Positions 1-6,098 of a stretch of 6,209 nt of DNA are shown in pieces. Position 1 is the stretch's first letter; each line of letters starts with the position of its first letter. Source of the DNA: Alphaproteobacteria bacterium. GTDB lineage: Bacteria > Pseudomonadota > Alphaproteobacteria > Rhizobiales > Devosiaceae. The notes under the pieces are model-generated. The model was given only the letters and a program-made list of their open reading frames with translations, did no database searches and was not told where the DNA came from. A program made the translations under genes and the position numbers. The stretch covers positions 1-6,209 of the forward strand of contig JAHJOS010000082.1 of NCBI GenBank assembly GCA_018820005.1, read 5' to 3'.

Positions 1-623
1 AGAATGTCCTCGATCAGCTCCATCAGATAAAGGATCGAGGCCGGCGTCTGCTCGGCCGGCTTGAGCACCACGGCATTGCCGGCCGCCAGGGCCGGGGCCA
101 GCTTCCACACCGCCATCAGGATGGGGAAGTTCCACGGGATGATCTGCCCCACCACGCCCAGCGGCTCGTGGAAGTGATAGGCCACCGTATCGTTGTCGAG
201 TTCGGAAATGCCGCCTTCCTGGGCGCGGATGGCGCCGGCGAAATAGCGGAAATGGTCGATGGCCAGCGGAATATCGGCGGCTGTGGTCTCGCGGATCGGC
301 TTGCCATTGTCCCAGGTCTCGGCCAGGGCGATTTCGTCCAGATGCTCCTCCATCCGGTCGGCAATCTTGTTGAGCATGACCGCGCGCTGCGCCACCGAAG
401 TCTGGCCCCAGGCCGGCGCCGCCTTGTGCGCGGCATCGAGCGCCCGCTCCACATCGGCGGCCTTCGAGCGCGCCACTTCGCAGATTACCTGACCTGTAAC
501 CGGCGACGTGTTCTCGAAAGTCTCCCCATCAAGTGCATCAACCCATTGGCCGCCAATGTAATTGCCATATTTGGCCTTGTACGGAGACTTGGTCCGCTGG
601 CCGACGAATTCTGGTTTGTTCAT
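1..623 (-). CDS. Aldehyde dehydrogenase, AldB/AcoD/ExaC type (N-terminal part, runs off left edge)
   Basis: Oxidises an aldehyde (acetaldehyde or another short aliphatic aldehyde in this subfamily) to the acid with NAD(P)+ in the cytoplasm. Only the first 207 residues are in the window, out of about 500 usual for the family. The reading frame is unbroken to base 1. Seen in it: YIGGQWV near residues 22-28, ETWDNGKPIRET at 102-113, IDHFRYFAG at 122-130, GVVGQIIPWNFP at 156-167 with the transition-state Asn165, and VVLKPAEQTP at 185-194 with the cofactor-binding Lys188. The catalytic Glu and Cys lie beyond the edge. From memory the sequence resembles E. coli AldB closely, especially around residues 100-190. 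The ATG start is supported by GGGAGG at 629-634, 5 nt upstream. It diverges from the AcoR-like activator gene and has a sigma-54 promoter just upstream, so induction by that activator is likely. Family assignment is firm; the exact substrate is inference. Confidence 0.95.
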   Translation of the reverse strand, partial: MNKPEFVGQRTKSPYKAKYGNYIGGQWVDALDGETFENTSPVTGQVICEVARSKAADVERALDAAHKAAPAWGQTSVAQRAVMLNKIADRMEEHLDEIALAETWDNGKPIRETTAADIPLAIDHFRYFAGAIRAQEGGISELDNDTVAYHFHEPLGVVGQIIPWNFPILMAVWKLAPALAAGNAVVLKPAEQTPASILYLMELIEDI

Positions 624-658
624 GGCATCCTCCCGTTTTTTTTGGATACCAACGACGT

Positions 659-674
659 TGCAATAGCCGTGCCA
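659..674 (-). promoter_or_regulatory. Sigma-54 (-24/-12) promoter for the aldehyde dehydrogenase
   Basis: Read on the minus strand this is TGGCACG-GCTA-TTGCA, a full match to the sigma-54 consensus TGGCACG-N4-TTGCW with the invariant GG and GC at the correct spacing. The -24 element is 668-674 and the -12 element is 659-663. Predicted transcription starts near 648, giving a leader of about 25 nt with the GGGAGG ribosome-binding site. Its position directly in front of the dehydrogenase, beside a divergent gene for a sigma-54 activator, makes a functional role very likely. No experimental start is available. Confidence 0.9.
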
Positions 675-697
675 GCAATGGCTAAACCCATGGCTGG
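672..697. repeat. 26-bp hyphenated inverted repeat overlapping the -24 element
   Basis: Arms CCAGC-a-ATGG (672-681) and CCAT-g-GCTGG (688-697) are complementary except for one opposed A/G pair and flank the 6-nt centre CTAAAC. The left arm shares three bases with the sigma-54 -24 element. It could be a binding site for a second regulator that occludes or modulates the promoter, or it could be chance. Only the symmetry is directly seen. Confidence 0.4.
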
Positions 698-749
698 ACT
701 GCAGAAGATTTCGTGATGCGCATAGGACTGGACGGCAAACAAAATCGGA

Positions 750-766
750 TGCAACACTTTGCAACA
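750..766. promoter_or_regulatory. Candidate upstream activating site 1 (two TGCAACA copies)
   Basis: TGCAACA occurs at 750-756 and again at 760-766, ten bases apart (one helical turn). The same stretch contains the inverted pair TGCAA-CACT-TTGCA at 750-763. It lies about 110 bp upstream of the predicted sigma-54 start near 648, a normal distance for enhancer-binding-protein sites. Assignment to the AcoR-like activator is inference from position and from the repeat shared with the site at 785-800. Confidence 0.55.
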
Positions 767-784
767 ACCAGAAGCGATGGCCGG

Positions 785-800
785 TGCAACATGTGTTGCA
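785..800. promoter_or_regulatory. Candidate upstream activating site 2 (16-bp palindrome)
   Basis: TGCAACA-TG-TGTTGCA is an inverted repeat with perfect 7-bp arms and a 2-bp centre, the symmetry expected for a dimeric Fis-type HTH. It is about 145 bp upstream of the predicted dehydrogenase transcription start and 29 bp before the activator's ATG, so it could both activate the dehydrogenase and autoregulate the activator gene. It shares the half-site with 750-766, and a further TGCAACA copy spans the activator start at 830-836. Binding by the neighbouring AcoR-like protein is inferred. Confidence 0.6.
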
Positions 801-828
801 AACTGCCACAACTGGGAGGGACGATGAC

Positions 829-2676
829 ATGCAACAGGCGTCCGCAGCGGACATGCTAGCCGCACGCGAAAAATTCTTCTCCGGGCACGCGATGCCGGAG
901 GGGTTGGTGCCAGCGCCCATTCTGCGATCGTGGCAACGCTGCGCCGAACAGGGGCTCGATGCCGCCAGCGTCATTCGCGCCGAGCCAATGACATCAGCTG
1001 AACTGCGTGCGCTGCACGAGCAGAATGAGGCCTTGCGCCTGCTGTCTCGCTCCGAGCTGGTATCGCTGCGCGCAGAGGCCAGGCTGACAGACAGCGTGGT
1101 CATTCTGACCGATGCCAAGGGGCTGGTGCTCGATACTGCGGGGAGCCCGGAATTTGCGGGCCGCGCCGCCCAGGTAGCGCTGCGCCCCGGGGTTGCCTGG
1201 TCCGAAACGTCGACGGGCACCAATGCCATTGGCACGGCCCTGGCCGAGCGCCGCGCGATCGAGGTGCACGGCGGCGAGCACTTCTTTGAGCCACACGGGA
1301 TCCTGCACTGCGCGGCTTCGCCCATCTTTGACCCCTTTGGCAAGCTCGCCGGCGTGCTTGATATGTCGGGCCATGCGTCGGCAGAACACACTCATGCCAT
1401 GGGGCTGGTGCGGCTGGCGGTAGAGCAGATCGAGCATCGCTTCTTTGCCCGCGATTTCGCCGAGATGACTGTGGTTCGCTTTCACCGCACGGCCGACCTA
1501 CTGGGAACGGCACGCGAGGGCATATTGGTTTTCGACGGCACGCGGCTGGTGGCCGGCAACCGGCGGGCGCTGCACCTGGTGGGGCTGGATCGCAAGGCCC
1601 TGCGCCAGACCAGCAGCGCCGAGATCTTTGAAAATGCCGGACTGACCATCGACAGCGGTGAATTGCGGGCGCGCAATGGCGAGCGCTATTTCGCCGCCGT
1701 GAGCCAGCCCCAGACGATGCCGAGCCGAACGCCCGGCACACTGCCGCGTATAGCCAAGACAAAGCACAACGAGCCATTCCTGACGCCAGAAACCCGCACC
1801 GAACTTGCCAAGGCCATTCGCCTGATCAATGCCGAAATACCCTTGCTGATCGCCGGCCCAACCGGCGCGGGCAAGGAAGTGTTCGCCCGCCACCTGCATG
1901 CCCAGACCGTGCGCGCGGGCAAGCCGTTCGTTGCCATCAATTGTGCTGCCCTGCCCGAATCCCTGATCGAGTCGGAGCTGTTCGGTTACGCGCCAGGTGC
2001 GTTCTCCGGCGCGCGCAAGGAGGGGGCCAAGGGGCTGGTGCAGCAGGCTGAGGGGGGCATCCTGTTTCTCGATGAAATAGGCGACATGCCGCTGCTGCTG
2101 CAGTCCCGCCTGCTGCGGGTGCTGCAGGACAAGGAGGTATCCCCCTTGGGGAGTGGCAAACCGCAGAAGGCCGATTTCGTGCCGGTGTGTGCCACCAATC
2201 GCGATCTCAACGCCATGGTGGCGGCCGGCACATTCCGGGCCGATCTTTATTTCCGCATTGCCCAGTATGGCATTACCCTGCCGGCACTGGCCGAATTGCC
2301 GGACCGGCAGGCCGTCGTCACGACCCTCTGGGCGCAACTGGCCGCCGATCGCGACCCTCTGCCCGAGGCGTTTACATCGCAGCTGGCGGCCTATGAGTGG
2401 CCAGGCAATTTTCGCGAACTCGCCAGTTGCCTGCGGGCCGTTGCCGCGCTGCATGAACCCGGCGAGCCCATCACCTTGGCTTCCCTGCCGCAAAGGGTAG
2501 CGGCTAGTCCTGCTCCTATCGCCCTTGATGGCGACCTCACCTCGCTCAATCAAGCCGCGATGCGCCGCGCGGTTGAGATGCACAAGGGCAATCTCTCTGC
2601 CGCCGCCCGCGCCCTCAATATTGATCGCTCCACGCTTTACAGACGACTGGTGTGGAAAGAACAGGGTACGCGTTAG
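829..2676 (+). CDS. acoR: AcoR-type sigma-54-dependent transcriptional activator (GAF-PAS-AAA-Fis HTH)
   Basis: A 615-residue enhancer-binding protein that hydrolyses ATP to remodel sigma-54 RNA polymerase. In order: an AcoR-like N-terminal region with a GAF domain (about 75-205, including GVAWSETSTGTNAIGTAL at 121-138), a PAS-like segment (about 220-290), the AAA+ domain (about 320-545), and a Fis-type HTH (about 572-607, GNLSAAARALNIDRSTLYRRL region). AAA+ motifs: Walker A GPTGAGKE 343-350, Walker B LFLDE 412-416, sensor I ATN 455-457, arginine-finger region FRADLYFR 469-476, sensor II WPGNFREL 524-531. The sigma-54 contact loop reads GAFSGA (390-395) instead of GAFTGA. ATG829 is chosen because GGGAGGG at 814-820 sits 8 nt upstream. 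The longer GTG start at 784 would put the palindrome at 785-800 inside the gene and has no clear ribosome-binding site. There is no receiver domain, so activation is probably by a ligand on GAF or PAS. The likely target is the divergent aldehyde dehydrogenase. The symbol gives the family, not proven acetoin control. Confidence 0.93.
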   Translation: MQQASAADMLAAREKFFSGHAMPEGLVPAPILRSWQRCAEQGLDAASVIRAEPMTSAELRALHEQNEALRLLSRSELVSLRAEARLTDSVVILTDAKGLVLDTAGSPEFAGRAAQVALRPGVAWSETSTGTNAIGTALAERRAIEVHGGEHFFEPHGILHCAASPIFDPFGKLAGVLDMSGHASAEHTHAMGLVRLAVEQIEHRFFARDFAEMTVVRFHRTADLLGTAREGILVFDGTRLVAGNRRALHLVGLDRKALRQTSSAEIFENAGLTIDSGELRARNGERYFAAVSQPQTMPSRTPGTLPRIAKTKHNEPFLTPETRTELAKAIRLINAEIPLLIAGPTGAGKEVFARHLHAQTVRAGKPFVAINCAALPESLIESELFGYAPGAFSGARKEGAKGLVQQAEGGILFLDEIGDMPLLLQSRLLRVLQDKEVSPLGSGKPQKADFVPVCATNRDLNAMVAAGTFRADLYFRIAQYGITLPALAELPDRQAVVTTLWAQLAADRDPLPEAFTSQLAAYEWPGNFRELASCLRAVAALHEPGEPITLASLPQRVAASPAPIALDGDLTSLNQAAMRRAVEMHKGNLSAAARALNIDRSTLYRRLVWKEQGTR

Positions 2677-2940
2677 CGCTACGGGCGTTTCGGGGCGCTG
2701 GCCTGCATTTTGCTGAAGAGCCAAAAATCTGGCGGAGTGTCAGGCTGGCGTCAGGTCATGGGCATAGCGTGTTCATGTGGAACTGCATTTGCAGCGCCGC
2801 CGCTCGGGAAGCGCGACTTTGCGCTCCAGTCGTGATTGAGTTCCCCTAGCCCCGGCGCATGAGATGGCGTGCGGGGCGATGCTGTCGGCTCCAGGCAGGC
2901 CGCAGCTCTCATCCAATTGACCGCCTATGCTGGAAACCAG
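2677..2940. other. Intergenic region between the activator and the VIT-family gene
   Basis: No gene is supported in these 264 bp. Several short hairpins are visible: AGCGC/GCGCT at 2675-2679 and 2695-2699, right at the activator stop; CTGCA-TT-TGCAG at 2783-2794; AGCGC/GCGCT at 2810-2814 and 2821-2825; and GCCCCG/CGGGGC at 2849-2854 and 2872-2877. None is followed by a run of T, so none is a convincing intrinsic terminator. The region should contain the promoter of the downstream gene, but I could not pick a -35/-10 pair with confidence. Confidence 0.5.
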
Positions 2941-3648
2941 ATGACCCTTCCCTATACGTCCGCGCATGAAGAAGTCCATTTCATCAACCGGGCGGGGTGG
3001 TTGAGGGCTGCAGTGCTCGGCGCCAATGACGGCATTGTCTCAGTTTCTTCGCTGATTGTCGGCGTGGCGGCAGCCGACCCCAGCCCTAGTGCCATCCTGG
3101 TGGCCGGCGTGGCCGGCCTCGCAGCTGGCGCCATGTCGATGGCGGCGGGCGAATATGTGTCGGTCAGCTCGCAATCGGACATCGAACACGCCGATATCGC
3201 GCGCGAAAAGCAGGCCCTGATCGATACGCCGGCAGAAGAAGAGGCAGAACTGAGGTCGATCTACGAGTCGCGCGGCCTGTCGCCCTCCACCGCGGCGCTT
3301 GTGGCAAGGGAAATGACAGAAAAAGACGCCCTGGGCGCGCATGTGCGCGATGAGCTCGGCCTTTCCGAGGTGCACAGTGCCAACCCACTGCAGGCGGCAT
3401 TGGCCTCTGGGCTGACCTTCACTGTCGCTGCGGCCCTGCCACTGGTGGCTGCGGTGCTGGCACCGGCCGACAAGATCATTCCCGTGGTGGTCATTACGAC
3501 GCTGATTTGCCTGGCCGGACTTGGCGCCCTTGGCGCCCAGGCCGGCGGTGCCCCAAAACTGCGCCCGACGGCGCGGGTGCTGTTCTGGGGCGCGGCGGCT
3601 ATGGCTATCACCGCGGGCGTCGGTCGGCTGTTTGGGGTGAGTGTTTAG
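2941..3648 (+). CDS. VIT1/CCC1-family membrane transporter (probable Fe2+/Mn2+ exporter)
   Basis: A 235-residue inner-membrane protein of the VIT1/CCC1 (DUF125) family, members of which move Fe2+ or Mn2+ out of the cytoplasm, commonly in exchange for protons. About five hydrophobic segments are seen: roughly 22-44, 49-68, 148-172, 176-200 and 211-232. Family hallmarks are LRAAVLGANDGIVSVSSLIVGVA (21-43), the AAGEYVSVSSQ stretch (68-78), and a charged cytoplasmic helical section (about 80-145) rich in Glu, matching the metal-binding domain between TM2 and TM3. Length is normal for bacterial stand-alone members, and there is no fused ferritin-like domain. ATG2941 is chosen because family homology begins just after it and GGA at 2932-2934 is a weak ribosome-binding site. 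A longer GTG start at 2869 would add 24 residues unlike the family. Neighbours give no functional clue, and no recognisable iron- or manganese-regulator box was found. Metal specificity is unknown. Confidence 0.92.
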   Translation: MTLPYTSAHEEVHFINRAGWLRAAVLGANDGIVSVSSLIVGVAAADPSPSAILVAGVAGLAAGAMSMAAGEYVSVSSQSDIEHADIAREKQALIDTPAEEEAELRSIYESRGLSPSTAALVAREMTEKDALGAHVRDELGLSEVHSANPLQAALASGLTFTVAAALPLVAAVLAPADKIIPVVVITTLICLAGLGALGAQAGGAPKLRPTARVLFWGAAAMAITAGVGRLFGVSV

Positions 3649-3736
3649 CGAATGCGTGTGCGCATGGAGCCGCGCCGCCAAGTATCCCTCAGGCATATTT
3701 AGCAAGGATGCCCGGTGAATCGCAGACATTGCAGAG

Positions 3737-3776
3737 CCCGCACCAATGCACAATTACGGCAGGGTGCTGGTGCGGG
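3737..3776. repeat. 9-bp inverted repeat, possible transcript hairpin
   Basis: CCCGCACCA at 3737-3745 and TGGTGCGGG at 3768-3776 are perfect complements around a 22-nt loop. Inside, GCA (3748-3750) and TGC (3765-3767) can extend the stem by three pairs past a 2-nt bulge. A second small inverted repeat, GTTGG-AC-CCAAC, follows directly at 3776-3787. Its site between two convergent genes suits a bidirectional transcription stop, but the T-tract of a classical intrinsic terminator is missing on both strands. Confidence 0.4.
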
Positions 3777-3855
3777 TTGGACCCAACATGGTTCGGCTGC
3801 AGAGATGACTGCCAAGAAGCAGTTGCTCCAACGATGCCTAGGCCGTGGATCTTGT

Positions 3856-3984
3856 TCATGACCAGTTGGCGACGAGGACAAAGATACGCGTTCCGGCGGT
3901 CGTGGTTACCTTCTTGCCCATGTGCCCGTGCTCGATCCGCCCAGCGTCTGGTCTCTGATCAGAACGACTACGGCCGGAACTCAT
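3856..3984 (-). CDS. Doubtful small ORF, 42 residues
   Basis: ATG at 3982-3984 opens a frame of 42 codons ending in TGA at 3856-3858. It starts MSSGRSRSDQRPDAGRIEHG and ends in the mildly hydrophobic stretch TRIFVLVANWS. I do not recognise it. There is no Shine-Dalgarno sequence before the ATG, which argues against translation; the frame is closed by TGA a short way upstream (around 4002-4004). It could be chance, or the tail of a decayed gene. It is listed only because it is the most protein-like frame in this gap. Confidence 0.12.
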   Translation of the reverse strand: MSSGRSRSDQRPDAGRIEHGHMGKKVTTTAGTRIFVLVANWS

Positions 3985-4069
3985 TGTTGCTGCAATAGAA
4001 TTTCTTCATAAGGCACAAGAGAACACCATTTTTATAGTCGTTACACTCGGCCAAAGAGAACTCACCCGC

Positions 4070-4831
4070 CTAACCCGAGGATGAGAAGCCGCCGTCAACC
4101 GGCAGGCTGACGCCGGTGATGAAGTCGGCAGCCGGTGAGCACAGGAACAGTGCCGCTCCACCGACATCTTCGGGGCGCCCCCAACGTCCCGCAGGCGTCC
4201 GCGCAAGAATCCGGTCGTGTAGACCCGGAATCTGTTGCTTTGCTCTCACTGTCAGGTCCGTGTCGATCCAACCTGGCAGGATGGCGTTGACCTGGATGTT
4301 GTCGCCAGCCCATGCCTGTGCCAGCGACTTGGTCATTTGCACCACACCCCCCTTCGCTGCCGAATAGGGTGCTGACATTGCCGATCCAAAGATCGACAGC
4401 ATTGAGCCAATGTTGACGATCTTGCCACCACCCCGGCTGCAGAGCAGCGGATACGCAGCCTGCGACACTAGGAATGCCGAAGTCAGATTGGCGGTGATGA
4501 GCCAATTCCACTCGGCAAGACTGTAGTCCTGTGGCAGCTTGCGATCATTGGATCCGACATTGTTGACAAGGATATCAAGGCCGCCAAATTCGGAGACCAC
4601 CTGCGCCAGCGTTTCATGAACGCTGGTTTCTTCGACCATGTCGCCAGCGACCGAGATGGGGGCCGGCACGTCCGGCTGCGCAAGGATCTGGAGGGCAGCG
4701 GCGTTCTTTTCGAGATCACGACCCACGATGGCGATGGTGGCGCCAGCCCCTGACAGGGCGGATGCCATGGCAAGGCCTATTCCACCATTGCCACCGGTCA
4801 CCAGAGCAACCTTGCCGGTTAGTACGCCCAT
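4070..4831 (-). CDS. Short-chain dehydrogenase/reductase (SDR), classical type
   Basis: A 253-residue NAD(P)-dependent oxidoreductase of the classical SDR family, cytoplasmic, with the usual length of about 250. Motifs: cofactor-binding TGGNGGIG (12-19), NNVG (90-93, a variant of NNAG), and the catalytic tetrad Asn115, Ser143, Tyr156 and Lys160 (YSAAK). PGW follows at 186-188, and the C-terminus SLPVDGGF is typical. GRD at 37-39 puts an Arg after the second strand, which may favour NADP(H). Start ATG4829-4831 is chosen because GGAG (4839-4842) lies 7 nt upstream. The in-frame ATG at 4853-4855 and TTG at 4877-4879 lack such a site. It sits 69 bp downstream of a LacI-type gene in the same direction, beyond which is a sugar ABC permease. 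Oxidation of a sugar or polyol is therefore the likely role, comparable with gluconate or 2-deoxygluconate dehydrogenases. The substrate is unknown. Confidence 0.92.
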   Translation of the reverse strand: MGVLTGKVALVTGGNGGIGLAMASALSGAGATIAIVGRDLEKNAAALQILAQPDVPAPISVAGDMVEETSVHETLAQVVSEFGGLDILVNNVGSNDRKLPQDYSLAEWNWLITANLTSAFLVSQAAYPLLCSRGGGKIVNIGSMLSIFGSAMSAPYSAAKGGVVQMTKSLAQAWAGDNIQVNAILPGWIDTDLTVRAKQQIPGLHDRILARTPAGRWGRPEDVGGAALFLCSPAADFITGVSLPVDGGFSSSG

Positions 4832-4886
4832 ATTTCGGCTCCAAATTTGAGACATGCTGTCGAGCGCGATCCGTGCCAAATAGCCG

Positions 4887-4904
4887 CTAGCAGCGATCTG
4901 CTAG
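4887..4904 (-). repeat. Perfect hairpin over the LacI-type stop codon
   Basis: CTAGCAG (4887-4893) and CTGCTAG (4898-4904) are perfect complements around a 4-nt centre. The structure covers the TAG stop of the LacI-type gene (4901-4903). In the minus-strand RNA it would form a 7-bp stem with an AUCG loop 56 nt before the dehydrogenase start. No U tract follows, so it is not a standard terminator. It could set the ratio of regulator to dehydrogenase message, or act as an 18-bp DNA operator. It lacks the central CG step usual in LacI operators. Confidence 0.45.
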
Positions 4905-5947
4905 GATGCTAGTGGCCGCGCGGTCGACTCCCGCACGACCAGTTCACACTCTACCTTGGTGCGGGTTGGTGCCGTGTCGAGGCCACCTGAAATATCGAGC
5001 AGCAGTTCGGCCGCGGTGCGTCCCATTTCGTAAAATGGCAGCACAAGTGTCGACAATGGAGGGTGCATATACTGGGCAATTTCGCGATCATCAAAACCGA
5101 TGACGGCAACGTCGTCAGGCACGCGGACGCCCATATGCCGCAGAGCGTCAAAGCAGCCAACAGCCATCATGTCATTGGCACAAAAGATCGCGTCGGGTGG
5201 GGTATCCAATGCCATCAGTGCGTTTGTCATTTCATAGCCCGTCGACGGTTGCCAATTGCCTGGCCGCACCAGTGTGGGATCAAAGGCGATGTCGTTGCTC
5301 GCCAGCGCCTGCTTGTAGCCCCTGAGGCGGTCACGGGCTGCATCCACCCCCTGCTGCCCGTTTATGAAACCTATGCGCTTGCGTCCGGCCAGCAGGAGAT
5401 GCTCGGTCGCCGTGCGTCCACCCAACAGGTCTGCAGGTAGGATGGAATGATACTTGCGGCGCTCATCATAGCAGTTGACGAGTACAATTTTGCGATCAGC
5501 AAACGCCTGAGGAATCTGCACCTGCCGCGCAAGAATCGTGCCGTAGATAACGCCAAGGATGGGCAAGTTCCCCAGTCCCGCGATTACGCTGGCTTCCACA
5601 TCGGCGTCACCATGGCTCACGGCCATCAGAACATGTGCGCCAAAATCAAGCGCTTTGTCGCGCGCGCCCTCAAAGGCCAGCGTCATCCAGGGATCGGTGG
5701 ATGTTTCGTCGGCAATGAACACTATGGTTGATTGCCCACCTGGAACGGGTTTCGTGCTGCGGCGCACAAAGCGGTAGCCCAGTGCCTGCGCCGCGTCCAA
5801 AACCCGGCTGCGCGTGGAATCAGCCAGTCGGGCACCCTTGCTCCCACTGAGTACCAGCGAAACGGTGGCCTGGGAGACTCCAGCTGCCATGGCCACATTC
5901 ATCATGGTCGGGCGACCTGTCGACGCATTGCCTGCAGACTTAGCCAT
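4901..5947 (-). CDS. LacI-family transcriptional regulator
   Basis: A 348-residue DNA-binding repressor of the LacI/GalR family, of normal length. The N-terminal HTH is MMNVAMAAGVSQATVSLVLSG (about 15-35). The hinge region DSTRSRVLDAAQALGYR follows (43-59). The rest is a periplasmic-binding-protein-like effector domain with STIVFIADE at 73-81, ILPADLLGGRTATEHLL at 169-185, RKRIGFINGQ at 189-198, PDAIFCANDMMAVG at 251-264 and PDDVAVIGFDD at 277-287. ATG5945-5947 is preceded by AGAGGA at 5951-5956, slightly close but acceptable. It lies between the end of an RbsC-type permease gene (151-bp gap) and a short-chain dehydrogenase gene (69-bp gap), all on the minus strand. It most likely senses the transported sugar or polyol, or a derivative, and represses this locus. 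The effector cannot be named. Confidence 0.95.
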   Translation of the reverse strand: MAKSAGNASTGRPTMMNVAMAAGVSQATVSLVLSGSKGARLADSTRSRVLDAAQALGYRFVRRSTKPVPGGQSTIVFIADETSTDPWMTLAFEGARDKALDFGAHVLMAVSHGDADVEASVIAGLGNLPILGVIYGTILARQVQIPQAFADRKIVLVNCYDERRKYHSILPADLLGGRTATEHLLLAGRKRIGFINGQQGVDAARDRLRGYKQALASNDIAFDPTLVRPGNWQPSTGYEMTNALMALDTPPDAIFCANDMMAVGCFDALRHMGVRVPDDVAVIGFDDREIAQYMHPPLSTLVLPFYEMGRTAAELLLDISGGLDTAPTRTKVECELVVRESTARPLAS

Positions 5948-6098
5948 TTGTCCTCTGCGTCTTCATTGGGCCTGTCCAAGACCAATCTGGCGAAAGTACC
6001 GCTGCTTTTGCGACCCCTCAGCGCGGTTTCGATGAGGTCACTGCTGGCGTCACGGCTTGCGGCAAGACGTCGTCACGGCGCACCGCAAAGGCGGGTGT
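5948..6098. other. Intergenic region before the LacI-type gene
   Basis: These 151 bp separate the permease stop from the LacI-type start. Seen here: CCTCA/TGAGG inverted arms at 6016-6020 and 6033-6037, which extend with CG/CG inside to a 22-bp hyphenated palindrome; ATTGG/CCAAT at 5965-5969 and 5982-5986; a 9-bp direct repeat CGTCACGGC at 6048-6056 and 6071-6079; and TTGCGG/CCGCAA at 6057-6062 and 6083-6088. Any of these could be an operator or part of a terminator. No T-run-backed terminator and no confident -35/-10 promoter was found. A LacI-type autoregulatory operator here is plausible but unproven. Confidence 0.4.

Larger units (their letters stand above)
3649..4069. other. 421-bp gene-poor region between convergent genes
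   Basis: This lies between the converging 3' ends of the VIT-family gene and the short-chain dehydrogenase. Immediately after the VIT stop is a small hairpin ATGCG-TGTG-CGCAT (3652-3665) without a T run. A stronger inverted repeat follows at 3737-3776. The right part, about 3985-4065, is visibly AT-richer than its surroundings. All three frames on both strands break often or encode nothing I recognise. No tRNA-like cloverleaf, transposase remnant or clear terminator was seen. It may hold a small RNA, a decayed gene, or both terminators. Confidence 0.5.

Noticed and set aside
784..828. GTG start 15 codons upstream for the activator
   Set aside because: It has no ribosome-binding site, would place the palindromic site inside the gene, and ATG829 has an excellent GGGAGGG at the right spacing.
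1..2676. Acetoin catabolism (aco) operon
   Set aside because: The regulator is AcoR-like and the dehydrogenase AcoD-like, but no acoABC or acoX genes are visible. Alcohol or aldehyde oxidation is equally likely.
1498..2724. 408-codon open frame on the minus strand, antisense to the activator
   Set aside because: It overlaps a gene with unmistakable AAA+ and HTH motifs, its translation is low in complexity and matches nothing known, and long antisense frames are common in GC-rich coding DNA.
2849..2877. Riboswitch or intrinsic terminator before the VIT-family gene
   Set aside because: The GCCCCG/CGGGGC hairpin has no following T run, and I could not recognise a known metal-riboswitch core.
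3040..3753. 237-codon open frame on the minus strand across the VIT-family gene
   Set aside because: Antisense shadow of a clear membrane-protein gene. The translation is rich in His, Arg and Gly with no domain.
3507..3998. 163-codon plus-strand frame running from inside the VIT-family gene into the gap
   Set aside because: It begins out of frame inside a real gene, has no ribosome-binding site and reads as Arg/Cys/Trp-rich noise.
4864..4878. Second possible sigma-54 promoter (minus strand TGGCACG-GATC-GCGC) before the SDR gene
   Set aside because: The -24 half and the GG/GC spacing fit, but the -12 half reads GCGC instead of TTGC, and a LacI-controlled locus has no nearby upstream activating sites.
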